Positions 10,975 to 22,757 are shown, counted from the first letter of the stretch. The stretch is 59,657 nucleotides of DNA from Zopfochytrium polystomum (GCA_025765615.1 JAIVFJ010000353.1:1-59657); one strand, 5' to 3'. Made by a program: numbers and translations. The notes: generated from the letters alone by a model not told the origin.

Positions 10975-12529
10975 CTGAGGGGTGACACTTTTTACCAATT
11001 CCACTGGGGCCACTGGTGTTGGTTCTGGCTCAGGTAGCTGTTCAATGTGTACGTTTGCTTCGCGAAGGAGGGCCTTGATGTTGCTGTTGGTTTCCTGAAG
11101 TTCGTCAGCTGAGAGTAAGGGCGTGTGGTGATGCTGTAGTTCTGAACTGTCATCATCAGCATCTGATTTGTTGAGTTTGGGAAAGCTGTCTTCGGCGATA
11201 GTGAGGTCGTTGAGGCGATGTGTGATAACGCGACCAGTGTTGATGTCGATAAGCCGGGCAATGGATCGGCCTATATTGCCAATGTATATTGCTGGTCGTG
11301 CTCGTTCTGCCAGTTTCTTGTACTGGTGTGTGCTGCCGCGTTCCTTGGCTGTCACATGGTAGAGGCAACCAGCGCCAAAAACCCTAAAGTGACTGATGCA
11401 GGGAGGAAAGCCAAGTAGCATTTCAACCGGTGAAAGCAAACCACGACTGAGAACTGGCAGTGTGTTGATGATGTCCACGGCATGTCGAATAGCATAACCC
11501 CACCAAGACCAAGGTGAGCCAGCATGCTGAAGGAGTGAACGAGTTACATCCATGACTGTCCTAACTGCACGTTCTGCTTTGCCGTTGAGCTCTGGTGTGT
11601 GTGGTGGACTGACTTCAACCCGTATCCCACGAGAGGCACAGAAGCGTTCAAAGGCAGTCGACTTAAGTTCACCCCCATCAAACCTAACTGTAGTCAATGG
11701 CAATGAGGGCAAAGCCGTACTGCCCCCTGAACTTGGGTTTGACTTCCACAAGGTCAAACGCCAAGTGTTCCCCAGGTAGCTTGTCCGGAGGATCTGTGTG
11801 GGGAATAGAGGCACGTGTCTGCTTTGCAATAATACAGGCCTTACACTCATCCTCAAGCAGTTCTAAGTCTATGTCTGGAAAGTCAGCACAGGTTCGTCAT
11901 TCCTTCATGGAGCGAAGTCGAGCATAGGGAATGTGTCCTAGACGTTGGTGCAGTCGGCGAGTGTCTGGTTTTTTGCTGTTGAGAAATGCTGCACGAATGC
12001 TGTGTGTGTCTGCAGGTTCTGCTGACGTGAAAAAGTTGTAATATCTGCTGGCGCAATGGGCAAGAAATTGAGTGCTGTAATTGAAGGTTGGGTTTGCTGC
12101 AGTTGGGAACCACTGGAGGCTGTGCCGAAGGATCATTTGAAGAACTGCTGGGTCACCTTCTTCATGACTGCTGCGGTGAATAACACCTGGTTGGAGGTCT
12201 CGTGCCAAGTGATAGTAACCGCATAGCTGGAGGTCCCTGTCGGCAATAAGGTTGACTGGGCATTCTGGAGCAAACTGCGCGCCTTCAATAATGAGAGTGA
12301 TGTTGTTTGCAAGAGGAATTCGTGCAATGCCTGAGCCCTCGCAGTTGAGAACTGGGCCTTCCTTTGCGATGCGCATGCTGGATTTTTGGTTGTTGAAGGT
12401 TGATGGGATAAAGAAGGAGAAATCACAAAGAGTAGTAACATTGCAACCGTTATCAATAAGGAGAGGAAAGGAAGTAACAGGAGGTGGAATGTTGACTGCA
12501 AATGCCCAGATCACTCCCGGGCCATCCAA
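10975..12529 (-). pseudogene. A1 pol 5' part: protease and integrase (disrupted)
   Basis: Entered from gag by a -1 shift. The protease has LIDNGCNVTTL where DSG/DTG is usual. The integrase HHCC region (GHIPYARL) is followed by a TGA where A2 has Arg (MKE-stop-RTCADF). A deletion then removes about 120 nt between IDY and RFDGGEL. The core continues with RFDGGELKS, GIRVEVSPPHTPELNGKAER and AIYIGNIGRS. The catalytic Asp and Glu of the later part are present. The protein would be truncated and catalytically compromised. Confidence 0.85.
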
Positions 12530-12535
12530 AAATCC
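12504..12535 (-). promoter_or_regulatory. -1 frameshift signal of A1 (GGATTTT plus stem-loop)
   Basis: On the element strand GGATTTT (12535-12529) sits in gag frame as CAG GAT TTT. A 6-nt spacer (TGGATG) and a 6-bp stem follow: GCCCGG (12522-12517), 7-nt loop holding the gag TGA stop, CTGGGC (12509-12504). pol is open in the -1 frame across it. The arrangement equals that in A2, with one C-to-T change that keeps pairing as G-U. Confidence 0.75.
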
Positions 12536-13827
12536 TGTTGGTGGTTGTCGTCACTTTGGCCGCCAAGCTGTGAGTTGTAAGTCTCTTCCCATAACTGCTG
12601 TTCGTTTGCAAACTGCTGACTCTGTTGTTCATCCCAATCACTGTCTGCTGGTGCACTGTATGTTAGGAGTGCCTGCTGGGATTGCTGAGGCATCTGCTCC
12701 TGTACGTTTGCAGCTGAAGGACATTCCCTTGCATAATGTCCACGACCACTGCAATTGTTGCAGGTGACATTTGCGGATGCCCGGCTCTGGTGTGGACGGA
12801 ATGGTTGCTGTGGTCGCCATCCACTTTGCTGGAGTCGCCATCCCATCTGCTGGGGTCGCCAACTTCCTTGAGAGAGTGGAGTGGACCCTCTGCCAAAGCC
12901 ACCATAGGGTCGTGGGGTGTATGGCTGTGGTCTTGGTTGGAGCGGTCGATAGCCTCCACGGCCTCGGGGGTGGGTGTAGTGAACTTGGGCAACATTTGCA
13001 GTTGGTGCGTTGACCTCTGGGGCTGCAGTGGAGGTGTCCCCTTCTCTTTGATTTGCCAGCTCGATGCGTCGCTTATCATAGTTGTTTTGACGAACAGTTT
13101 GTTTGAAGAGTGAGATTAGTTTGGCTAAACTTGTTATCTCAGGAGCTGGGTTGCCGACAACAAGAAAAACGTTTCCTATCCCCATGTCCAATAGGCTTTG
13201 GTTCAGTGAACCAACAAAGATTCGAACAACTTTTTGGAAAGGGCGGATACGATGGAGAAGTTCTCCAGCTGCTGAGTTTGCAAAGCTGTCGACTCGATGG
13301 TATGCTTCAGTGAATCAGGTAATGAAGGCATCTGAGGCTTCAGTTGGTTCCATTTTGATGCGTTCAAAGTCGTCAATGATCTCCTTTGCGAGTCCCTGGT
13401 CTGCTGTGCGGCAAATTATTCCCAATTCACCAACCAACTCATAAGCAAAGTTTCAACCAGGTGTGATTTGGGTGAGAAGGGCTCGAGAGATGTGGCGGCG
13501 AATAATTAGACAGCAATGTGCATTCTGGTTCTGTGTACCAGGAAACCAAGTTACTTTCTCTTGTCCACGAGGCGGAGGCACCAATTGGAATCTCTGTCCT
13601 TGGAATGGTCCATCTCTGATGAGACAGGTTCCAGTGTCGCGGAGGTCTAGTGGATCAATTGCATCATTCTGCTCTGCGTTGATGTGACTTGTGTCAATGC
13701 AGTGGCGTAAGTCGACATTTTTGTTGGAGAGTTCTGCTGTAAGATCCTCCAACTAGTCACTGAAATTCTCTGGTCCCTCCAAGACGCTGAAGGACTTGGC
13801 AACATACTTGGTTGAGTCTGTAGTCAT
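12511..13827 (-). pseudogene. A1 gag (three internal stops)
   Basis: Starts at ATG 13827 (MTTDSTKYVAKSFSVLEGPE). In-frame stops replace W in FSDW-LEDLTAEL (TAG) and lie before NFAYELVGEL and before FTEAYHRVD (both TGA). A2 has coding residues at each place. The C-terminal half (from about 13191) is open. It holds an Arg/Gly/Gln-rich segment, a CCHC zinc knuckle (CNNCSGRGHYAREC) and ends QQDFWMARE at 12511. All three stops fit C-to-T type transitions. Role: nucleocapsid precursor. Confidence 0.88.
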
Positions 13828-14385
13828 GCTGTTTTCTCAGGACGATTATGTGTGCCAAGTTTGAAAGGATTTCGTTGGATTTTGGGTGTGTTGTGAAGGT
13901 GGTGTTGCAGCAGATGAAATGTTGGTTTGTTGGTTGTTGTCTCCAATTGGGGACAAAAAATCAAAAATTAATGGTGAGGGTTGGAGGTAATCTGGTGACC
14001 CTGAATGGAAAAAGTGGGCGCTTATCACAAAGGAGAGTGATTTTGGGATCCCGTTGGTGACAGTTGTGTAGCCCAGAAGCAGGCCTTTCGAATGATAGCT
14101 TGGGATTGGCTGGGGGAGGTCTGGAAGGCCAGCAAATTGAGGTTGAAGTTGGAAAAGTGGTTGCCAACTTCAGAGGTGGTGTACGCAACGTAGGAGCGTC
14201 GGACCCGAGATCAGGTGGGTTCGTTGGAAAGAAGAGATCGAGAGCTTTCCAATGGTAGTAACAGAATTGCTGTACAATGTCTGTAGCGTCCGTGATCGAT
14301 CCCCAAAGTTGGCAGATCTGAAAAGCGTACAACCTCTTCTACTGATTGGATCTTGTTGAAATCAAGGGGGAAGTGATTGGGATGG

Positions 14386-14399
14386 GTAACAGTTTTGTA
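14386..14399 (-). promoter_or_regulatory. Primer-binding-site position of A1, complementary to its own LTR
   Basis: Directly after the 5' LTR the element strand reads TACAAAACTGTTAC. It is the perfect reverse complement of GTAACAGTTTTGTA inside the LTR (14539-14526). There is no TGG start as for a usual tRNA 3'-end primer site. Confidence 0.75.
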
Positions 14400-14638
14400 T
14401 GAAAGATTTCGTTGGGCTGGATTGTCTATGGGTTGGGCTGCTGTGGAGATGGAGGTAGTACACTACTGAAGGTGGTGGTGGTGGGAGGTTGATCTTGGCT
14501 TCTGTCAGTCTTGTGTTTGTCTTTATACAAAACTGTTACAAGGACCATCACTTGCAAAATGCTGCAAGTCATCCTTGCAGAGTAGTATCAGGTCAAAGCT
14601 CCTGCACACTGCTTACACCAAAAGACCCAAAACTAACA
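14400..14638 (-). repeat. 5' LTR of A1 (239 bp)
   Basis: Element-strand TGTTAG...TTTCA. It contains GTAACAGTTTTGTATAAAGA (14539-14520), where the primer-complement and a TATA-like box overlap. Followed outside by the GAGAT duplication. Confidence 0.95.
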
Positions 14639-16008
14639 GAGATTTAGCCATGATGTCAACATCACAGGAACCAATAATGTTGGCACCTCCATCTACCATT
14701 TCACGTGAAAACAGGATACAGCTCTACAAGAAAATTGGGATCTCCTGGACCAGAATCAATGAAAACGGTATCTCAGGACCCCAAAAAAGGGAGCCAAAAA
14801 CGGGCTCTGTGTGTCCCAGTACAAACGGATCAAAAAATGATAGCTGGGGATCCAGAGCCGTGGCCCACAGTGATGCGGTGTTCCTTAAACTCCATATCAG
14901 ACTAGAAAGGTAGTTTTGGGAAGCGTTAAGATTCTGCTTTTCGACTGAGGTTGGTGGGATTAGGACAGCCAAGCAAACCTGTGTGAAAAAGTTCTATGAG
15001 GCATCTCGAATCTGTTACCGATACTAAGTTCGACTCTTGCGCAGCTCTGACCACGATTGAACCTCGTTTTCTTTCTGTTGCAGCGGCGAGACGGAGAACC
15101 CCGTGGTAAAGGCAATTCGAAAGGCCAGAACCGGCGTTCGGAAAACCCTCAACGTGCGTTTAATCATGACGGCACTCGGAGAGTCCCAGTTCAGAACTGC
15201 CGGCTTTCGGTTCCCGCTGGCGGTTATGGAAGTCCACGGTAATTCCCAGTTCATCGAGTTCAGTGGTACTAATTTACGCACAATCATAGGAGGATGCTAC
15301 GAGAGGTCGTTCCCATCGTCGAAAAGGGACTATGATATGGCCAAACATCACAAAGGTACTCCAGCTGACGCATTGTGCGTTCCTGTTTTATTCACCCCCC
15401 TCAAACGATTCTGCGACTTACTGACAGGCTCCTAAGGGAAGAGCAACGTTCCCTCGCGGAAAATGAGAAGTTTTTAAACGCTTCGTAGCGTGCTGCATCG
15501 CAGTGATTGGTAACTCTTCTACTTCGGAGCGTCAGTTCTGTTCCTTTTTAAATTTTTTTTTGTGTCCGCTTCTTTTCACATCCCACAGGGACGAAAATGT
15601 GGCGGTACAACATGCGAACGAATATTGGCACCGTCGCCAATCGAGGCAGTCAACCTCCATAAGCTTAAGGACGCGACGAGCACTGCCTTCAATTCCCGCT
15701 TTGAACGAATGGATGTGTATAAACGTTTGGCTCACCTCGTGCTCCTTCTCTTTCATTGAATGTAATGTAGCTTATCGTTGAGGAGGCTGGTAATCGACCT
15801 TCGGACCACAACCGTAAGGTTTTTTCCCCGATTCTATTTTGGTGCTGGTGCTGGCACATGCTGGCACAGGGAGCTTTTTCTCTTTTTTTGTTTCTTTTTT
15901 TTCTTCTCCAATTGTCGTTCCTTTCGATATTTTTGTTTTTTTGTTTCTTCCTGCACGACGAAAAAAAAAGAAAAAAAAAAAAAAAAAATTCTTCGATTCA
16001 CGTGCCCA
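14639..16008. other. Unassigned region between A1 and the amidase gene
   Basis: The first five bases are the A1 target duplication. A possible exon starts after TTCTGTTGCAG (about 15085), with GGDGEPRGKG-like to VPAGGYGSPR coding and a GT at about 15240. Another strong acceptor (CATCCCACAG) lies near 15590. I cannot identify a protein on either strand. 15961-15988 is a poly-A run in the amidase upstream region. A small unrecognised gene interrupted by A1 is possible. Confidence 0.35.
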
Positions 16009-18454
16009 ATGCAAGCGACCACCATTACTGCCGACTCCGCCGTCCGGGCAGCCGCCTCTGCCGCGTCCGCCGCCGGGCCTGCCGACTCAATGGCGCTCTC
16101 CGACCCGTCGCCGCCCATCATCAGCGGCGTTGCACTGGCTGGTGAGGGAACTCATTGGGGAAAGCTTTTAGGTTTAGGGAAGAGCGAAGGATAAAGAGGA
16201 CCGCGAGAATGTAAAGCGGGTCACGGCGACCATGACTCAAACTGTCCTTCGTACACGTCCCCACCCGCGATGCAATGGTTAACAAAGACTAAACACCTGC
16301 CTCCGCTTCCTCTTCCAATGCATGCACTTCTCTCAGTCGCAACTCGGATTGTGGAAAATGTGCCCGGGGTTGCCACGTTCCTTGCCTCCGACAGCGGTCT
16401 GTTCTCGCTGAGAACAGCATTCCCCGTTGGTCACCCCATGCACGAGGTTGCGCCAGTCATTGAGCCCCTGCCGAACGAAAGCTGGTTTCAGGCCAAACGC
16501 GCTGCCGCTGCTGCCCGAAAGGACGGGGACTCGCTCGCCCTGTCGGAAATCGTCCACGCGGCCGACTCCCTCGGTATCGCCGGTGGCACCCACAACAGGC
16601 ACTTACTCAGCATCGCTGACTACGTCCGTGGGTATGCCAGTGGCAAAGTGACTCCGGAGGAGGTAAGAGCGTGCCCAACTCGTCAAGGGCAGAAGTTCAC
16701 AGTCGCTCCTCCATGCCTACACTTCTCGTCCGCTTAGGTGGTCGATCGAATCATTGCCACCATCGAAGCCACTCACAACCCAGCTGACGGCACCAGCCCC
16801 ATCCACCTGCATTACGTCTACCAACTGGATCGCGATGTGCTGCGCGCTCAGGCTTCGGCCAGTACCGAACGGCTCAAGAGTGGCAAGCGTATTTCACCGC
16901 TCGACGGCGTACCCATCTTGGTGAAAGACGAGATTGATGTCAAAGGATTCGAAACGCGGTGCGGCACGTCGTTCTTGAACCGAGGAAACAAGGCCACCGC
17001 CGATGCTTCGTCTATTGCAAAGCTGCGCGCTGCAGGCGCTATTATTATTGGAAAGGCAGCAATGGACGAGTGGGGATGGGCGTGAGTATTCACCCACTTC
17101 CGTAGGTTTCGTAGTCGGAACTCACATTACTCTTGCAAATAGTGTTTTCGGCATCAATCCGAATACAGGTACCGCTCGAAACCCCCATGACTTGTCGCGC
17201 TCCTGTGGTGGATCTTCGGGCGGCTGTGGGGGCGCGGTTGCAGCCGGTTTTTGCCCCGTTGCTATCGGCGCCGATGGTGGTGGATCAATTCGGTACGTTA
17301 CCCTTCACATTAGTCCTCAGGATCTCAAAAGTTTAACCAATTTTGCAGTATTCCCGCCTCTTTTTGTGGTGTGTTCGGTTTGAAGCCGACAGCCTATCGC
17401 ATTTCATCCCACGGCGCTTGTAAGTCACCTTATCGAGGTTTGCGCCGTCACCTTGTTTAACGAGGGGTGTATTTCAGATCCTGTGTGCTCCTCTGTTGGT
17501 GTCAAGGGCCCACTCGCTGCTACAGCGTCCGACCTTGCCGCCGCCTACTTGGTCATGGCGGGTCCCGACGCAAAGGTTTGAGTGGCATCGAAGTGTTTTG
17601 GGCGGTTGAACTCAGGCATTTTCAATCCTTAACAAGGATCCGGGCTCGCTGCGCCAACCATCGCCACCATCCGTGCCGCGCTCCTTCCTCAAGCCTGCCG
17701 TGGCGGGACTCAGGGTTGGCATTATGCCGTCGTACTCGAGTCTCGTTGGAGACCCTGTCATTTCCAAGGTCATGCAGCGTGTAATGGACCGGTGAGTGGA
17801 AGTGCTCAGAATTAAGCCGTATCATTTAATCGCTTTCTTCTGCGCAGCCTTATTCAGGAGAATGCGACGCTGCACGAAATTGTGATTCCGCACCTCGAAC
17901 AAACCCGCCTCGCCCACTCCGTCACCATCACCAGCGAGATGCACGCCACCGCGCGTGCTCAACCCGGTGACTTGATCTTGTCGAACCGCACGATGAACGC
18001 GGTGTCTGGCACCTTGAAATCCGTCGACTACCTCATGGCGCAAAAAGTTCGAGCAGTGCTCATTGAATCTCTGACCGACATTTTCAAGCAAGTCGACGTC
18101 ATCCTTTGCCCGTCCACGGGTATTCGTTCTCCGAAACTGCCGACCCCACCTCGAGTGTTGCACTATGGAACCACCGACCACTCGAACGGACTCAAGACGA
18201 TGCGATTCGCGTTCATTGCGAACCTGGGCGGACTGCCCGGAGTCAGCGTGCCCGTTTTCCCTGCCGAAGACGAAGAGGAGCACGGGGCGAAGGCCGGTCC
18301 GCACAGCGCGCCGGGAATGCCTGTGGGCGTGCAGTTTATGGCGGAATGGTTTGAAGAGGGCAGGCTTTTGGAATTGGCGCGTTGGATGGAGACGAGATTT
18401 GACACTGCTGGCAAAAAGTCTGGCGCGTGGATCGGGGACATTTTGGCAGGCTGA
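16009..18454 (+). CDS. Amidase signature family hydrolase
   Basis: Eight exons splice in phase with GT-AG borders: 16009-16141, 16337-16662, 16738-17081, 17143-17292, 17349-17419, 17478-17575, 17637-17791 and 17848-18454, giving 627 residues. Amidase signature features are complete. The catalytic Lys lies in [14 protein letters not shown]. The Gly/Ser-rich core [16 protein letters not shown] is followed by GADGGGSIR, which supplies the cis-Ser and the Ser nucleophile region. [10 protein letters not shown] follows, and the C-terminal [13 protein letters not shown] and [15 protein letters not shown] blocks are present. The N-terminal 150 residues before the core are Ala-rich. Family reaction: hydrolysis of carboxamides (acetamidase, fatty-acid amide hydrolase or GatA relatives); the substrate cannot be told from sequence. 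A free-standing gene points to a metabolic amidase rather than a mitochondrial GatA, though GatA is not excluded. No frame break. Confidence 0.93.
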
Positions 18455-19861
18455 GGCAAGGGTTCGATGGAGTGGATCGGGGGATGAATGCTTTGCTTGG
18501 GTTTTTTCTTCCTCATTTCTCGTGTTATTCTGTAAACTGTTTGCAGTTGCTTGTTGTTGTTTGTTGGTAGGCGTTCCCCCCTTGGCTGTTTCTTTTCTAC
18601 ATGTGTCTTTTTCTTTCATGCTTCATACTTTCTGATCGCGGTTAATCACAAGAAACTCTCTCGCACTCGAATCCCTATTCCGGACGAAAAGCTGCCATGA
18701 ACTCCAGCATCGAAAAAAGAAGGCGATGGTGGAAGAAGATCTCACTGCCAAACCTCGAACCAACTAACAGTATCTCACACGACAATGGTTTCGCGGTCAC
18801 CCGAGCTGACTCAACGCTTTCCTACCGCCATGCCCCTCCTATTCTCATATTTCGTTTTACAAAATGTATACTGCATTCAATAAGAGCAACCAAAGGGCAG
18901 CAAGTACTTTCAGGATAGTCATTTTGGGGAGGACTAATTTTTGACACGTTTCAATCCATCAGGCAGCAGTTCATAACATGGTGTTTTGCTCCACAATTTT
19001 TTTTCGGATGTTTCAACATGTTTTACACAGTCTTTTATCATTTCTCTGTAAGTTCAACCCATCACAGCTGCACTAACAGTGATTTGTTCAACTTCTATCA
19101 GCAGTGTAAGTTTTTCTTCGATATTTTGGAGTTTTGCACCAAAATTGGAATTACTAAGTGACCCGGCTGTAGAAAGGATACAAGCTTCATGCAGCATGTT
19201 GCACTAAAAGTCCACCATGTATGTGCGAAATTTCACAACAATTTGTGGAAAAACAGCAGAGTTTGGTAAAGTGAATGTACGCCAGAGCACCTTAATTTTT
19301 GACATTTCCACGAAAACTTTTGTCACCCCACTGTACACACTTGCATGGGGTTGGGGGACTTAGAGCATTGTGTTGGATGCTCCAAGTCAGGGGTTGACTT
19401 GTCAATTTTCTCTCTCTCTGTTTTTGGGCCATTTCTCTTTTCCTTTTTTCTTCAATCTGCTTTCTGTCCTTTTGCACCAATACAGAGACCTTTCAAATCC
19501 ATCTGGCTCGTAGAGGTGAGGGTAGTGAGAGATGGTGCGTACCCCTCCGTGCACACAGCCCTTTAGTGGGGGTTCTCTTAAGGGACGGTGGGTGGGAAGT
19601 TTGGCTGGCCCCACTCACGGCTGTGTGGTGCTGTGGGCTCCATGCTGGAGTGACGATCTTGGATGCTCGCCCACCGTGAGGAGGGCGACAGTGTTGACGA
19701 TGACGACAATGACAACTGCAGCTTCGTCGGCGTGAGGCCGCCGCCTGCCGCCTCCCGTCCTGTCCCCGCACCTTTCTGTCCTGCGAGGGTGTTCGTGGCA
19801 GCGCTCTGCACTGCCCGCGACATCTGAGAGTTCAATCTACAAGGCTCCAAGAAGCTGGTAT
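18455..19861. other. 3' flank of amidase and degraded AT-rich repeat
   Basis: No gene recognised. 18920-19340 is AT-rich and looks like old transposon sequence (TAATTTTTGACA at about 18936 and 19291 as a direct repeat). 19500-19860 is GC-richer with an open minus-strand frame of unknown nature that ends against the LTR at 19862. Confidence 0.4.
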
Positions 19862-20089
19862 TGAAAGAATTTGCTATGGTGGCTGATTGATGGATTGGGC
19901 TGCTGTGGTGTACACTACTGAAGGTGGTGGTGGTGGGAGGTTGATCTTGGCTTCTGTCAGTCTTGTGTTTGTCTTTATACAAAACTGTTACAAGGACCAT
20001 CACTTGCAAAATGCTGCAAGTCATCCTTGCAGAGCAGTATCGGGTCAAAGCTCCTCCACACTGCTTACACCAAAAGGCCCAAACTAACA
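19862..20089 (-). repeat. A-related solo LTR
   Basis: TGAAAG...AACA on the plus strand, aligned over its length with the A1 LTR, including the CTTTATACAAAACTGTTAC segment. Flanks (GGTAT and GTAGT) do not form a target duplication. Neither a primer-site copy nor a polypurine tract adjoins it, so I treat it as solo or truncated. Confidence 0.8.
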
Positions 20090-21658
20090 GTAGTTGCCAG
20101 CACTCCACTGACACTTGCCCAGGCATCTGGCTGTTGTGCACCAAGGCTTCTTCCAGATGAATTGACCACTACCTCAGATGCATAAACCTTGTTGCAGGCA
20201 TTATCTGGCTTCACCACACAATAGAATTTCCCTCTCGCTAACAAGCAAGAGCCACTTGTCACCCATCTCCTGCTGAGCCCCCTGACATTCACTGAGCCCA
20301 CTCTTGCCTTTCGCAATTTTGACATGGGCAGTAGCCTAATCTGACTTATCCCAACTGTCTGACATTTCACTGCTGTTCCCCTCTCTTACTCTGACCTCCC
20401 TCAGACTTATTTCTTTATTTTCTTGTTTCTGTGATTGCCCCTTCTCCTTTGATCATTGTGGATTTATGTGCAGTGGAGATACCTGACGACCCAGTAAGTC
20501 GGTAGACGTAGTCCATTACAGTTCACTGTTGATGGCTATTTCCTTCCCACCAGCCCCTTCAGGGCCGGAACAATAAAAAAAAAAAGTCCTCCTCGTTGCA
20601 GAAAGGCTTCTTGAGAGGGGGACAGGTCTGTCCATGTTAGGTCTTGGATTTCCTTTTTGCCAATGACCTTGATTTGAAGGTTACTGATGAAGTCATTGAA
20701 TTCTGTCAGTGTCTTGCTGGTGAAAATGCTGACAAAAGAGTTTAGGTTGGACGACATAGTGTTGCATGTAGGATGATTGTAGGAGGAACCAGCAGCTGAA
20801 AAATTCAGAGGACTTGCTCGACAGTGTGACGGTGATGAATGGTGGCTCTAGGAGTTGTTTAAAGCTGTTCTTAGTGAAAAAATGATCCAGGAGAAGATGG
20901 GTGTTGCACACAATGCGTGTTGCAAGCTGAGTGATGGATGAAAAAATTCTGAAATTGATATAGCACGTTGGCACTGCTGAAGAGAGACAGTGTGCCAAAT
21001 TTCAGGCCGAAAATCGAAGTTTTGGTGGTGCTGTGCTTGAGGGAGTAGTGGAGAACAAATGGAAACGAACTAAGAGTGATTTGGTGAGCAGCTGGCCGGA
21101 CTTATCACGCTGGAAGGACAAAATGGTGGTGGTGGGACGGCAGCAGATAGTGCAGTTCGACTTTTGGACCCTCCTTAGCAAAATCTATTGTAGCTCCTGC
21201 TGTACGCCTTGTAGCAGATTGGCTAAAGTACCAAAAGAAAAAGCAGAAGCAGGCCTATCAGTGAGTAGTAGCACGATGTCTGATTGTTCTGCGACGTTGG
21301 AGAGACTGGTTGTAAAGTTGAAGAAGCGTTTTCTGACTTTAATTGCGTAGAGAAGTTGTAGACGGCCCTGTAAAATTTGTTGGAAAGAGAAGATTCAGGC
21401 CTTTCAAATGCACTATTGCACACCTGGATTGAATAATGGAGTCGATGGGGAGAGGGTGCAGAAAATATTTGGCCTCCCCAATGAGAAAAGGTTTCTAAAG
21501 TTGAGCTAGGCAGATCCTGTTTGTTGGGGTTGGTAGAGATTGTTGTTCTGAGCTAGAATCTGTGGTTGATGCAGCCAGATAGCTGACACGCTGTTGTGTA
21601 AAAAGTCTACTCTGAGTGAGTGAGTGGAAGGAGTGAATGAAGTGGAGATGTGTGTTTG
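20090..21658. other. Unassigned region left of A2
   Basis: Minus-strand open frames (20536-20757, 20693-20998, 21223-21423) give no recognisable domain. Its base composition resembles the transposon relics. The second copy of the 57-bp dispersed repeat lies at its right end. Confidence 0.4.
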
Positions 21659-21660
21659 TG
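21604..21660. repeat. 57-bp exact dispersed repeat, copy 2
   Basis: Identical to 7355-7411. Its last two bases overlap the TG start of the A2 5' LTR, so A2 inserted inside this repeat or at its edge. Confidence 0.9.
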
Positions 21661-21864
21661 TTAGATTTTGGGTTTTTGCAGTAAGCAGTGTGCAGGAGCA
21701 ACACCTCACACTGTGGTGCATGGGAGTGGTCTTTGTCACAATTTTGTATAAAGCCAAACAGCATACATTGTACAACAGTCTCCCATCTCAGCTTCACCAT
21801 CACAAGAGAGTAGTCCACCAGAGTAGTTCACCACCATCCACAACAGCAGCTGTCATTTCTTTCA
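21659..21864 (+). repeat. 5' LTR of A2 (206 bp)
   Basis: TGTTAGATTTTGGG...TTTCA, matching the 3' LTR at 48488-48695 over its length with small indels. It holds GTCACAATTTTGTATAAAGC (21735-21754), where the primer-complement and a TATA-like box overlap. Confidence 0.93.
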
Positions 21865-21878
21865 TACAAAATTGTGAC
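21865..21878 (+). promoter_or_regulatory. Primer-binding-site position of A2, complementary to its own LTR
   Basis: TACAAAATTGTGAC directly after the LTR is the perfect reverse complement of GTCACAATTTTGTA at 21735-21748. Compared with A1, both arms carry the matching changes. Confidence 0.78.
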
Positions 21879-22757
21879 CCATCCCAATCATCTGGAGTAT
21901 AAACAACAAGCAGAATCGAGGAAGAACGTGCAGAACGCAGCAACACACTTGAAAAGCGCACAGAGGCGACAGCGCCACTTGCCACCACCACTTCCACACT
22001 ACCAACTCTCTCAGTTTTCGTCCCCCCACCATTCCACCATGTCTACACCACTTTGAACACTGGAGAAGACGTTTCAACGTTTGTTTTTCGCTGCAAAAGC
22101 GTCGTGCAACGTGCAACAGATCAGCCACATTGGAAAACGCGCAGAACGACCGAAAAACGTCCGAAACGCGACCTTCTAGTTTGCCCACTTCTTTCAATCA
22201 CTTTAGGCATCGCTTATCACCACAGGAAAGAGCCAGTTTCACTCTACCTCTCCACCAAACGTCGTGATCCTCGACTGGTTCCTTACAGAATAACAGCTGT
22301 CCGCGTTTTTACTGTTCAATTAGCACTCAACTCGTCGAATTTGCTGTATTGGAGCTTCCCACCAACACAACTCAGCCAAAACCCAACCAAATCACTTAAA
22401 ACCAATTTCTCTGCACTCAGCAACTACTGATCTACGTGGGGCAACTCAGTGATTCTCCAATTTCGTCGTTGGCCTCGTGGGTTATTGAGTTACAAGCTGC
22501 ATCTGCATTTTGGCCCATCTAGTCACTCAATTTCGCTCCACAAACGTGACAAGTCTGTTTTTCTCAACACCAACTCGTTACACACATCACCTATCCACCT
22601 ATTCACCTATCCACACCCATACCTTGACCATCAAGTGTCGTGTCACGCTTGTTGAGTCTGCTACTATTCCCTACGAAGGGTTACCACTAAATCAGGGAAA
22701 TCACTGCCTTTCAAATTTCTATTCTCCTGCAAAGCTCTCACACATTTCCTCCCAAGC

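Larger units (their letters stand above)
8260..14638 (-). mobile_element. Copia-type LTR retrotransposon A1, full length, defective
   Basis: Two 239-bp LTRs (8260-8498 and 14400-14638) read TGTTAG...TTTCA on the minus strand and differ by a single base (AGAGCAG against AGAGTAG). The target duplication GAGAT is perfect (8255-8259 and 14639-14643). Order on the minus strand is LTR, primer-site region, gag, protease-integrase, a non-coding GC-rich block, RT-RNase H, polypurine tract, LTR: the Ty1/copia order with integrase before RT. gag and integrase carry at least four stop codons explained by C-to-T type transitions, plus an internal deletion of about 120 nt in integrase. The RT-RNase H frame is intact. 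Near-identical LTRs mean recent insertion, so this copy may have been mobilised in trans by an intact relative. Confidence 0.95.

Noticed and set aside
18432..18619. Minus-strand frame over the amidase 3' end
   Set aside because: Antisense of the last amidase exon, which has full domain support on the plus strand.
18920..19340. Tc1/mariner-like miniature element
   Set aside because: TAATTTTTGACA at both ends is a direct and not an inverted repeat, and no TA-flanked terminal inverted repeats could be drawn.
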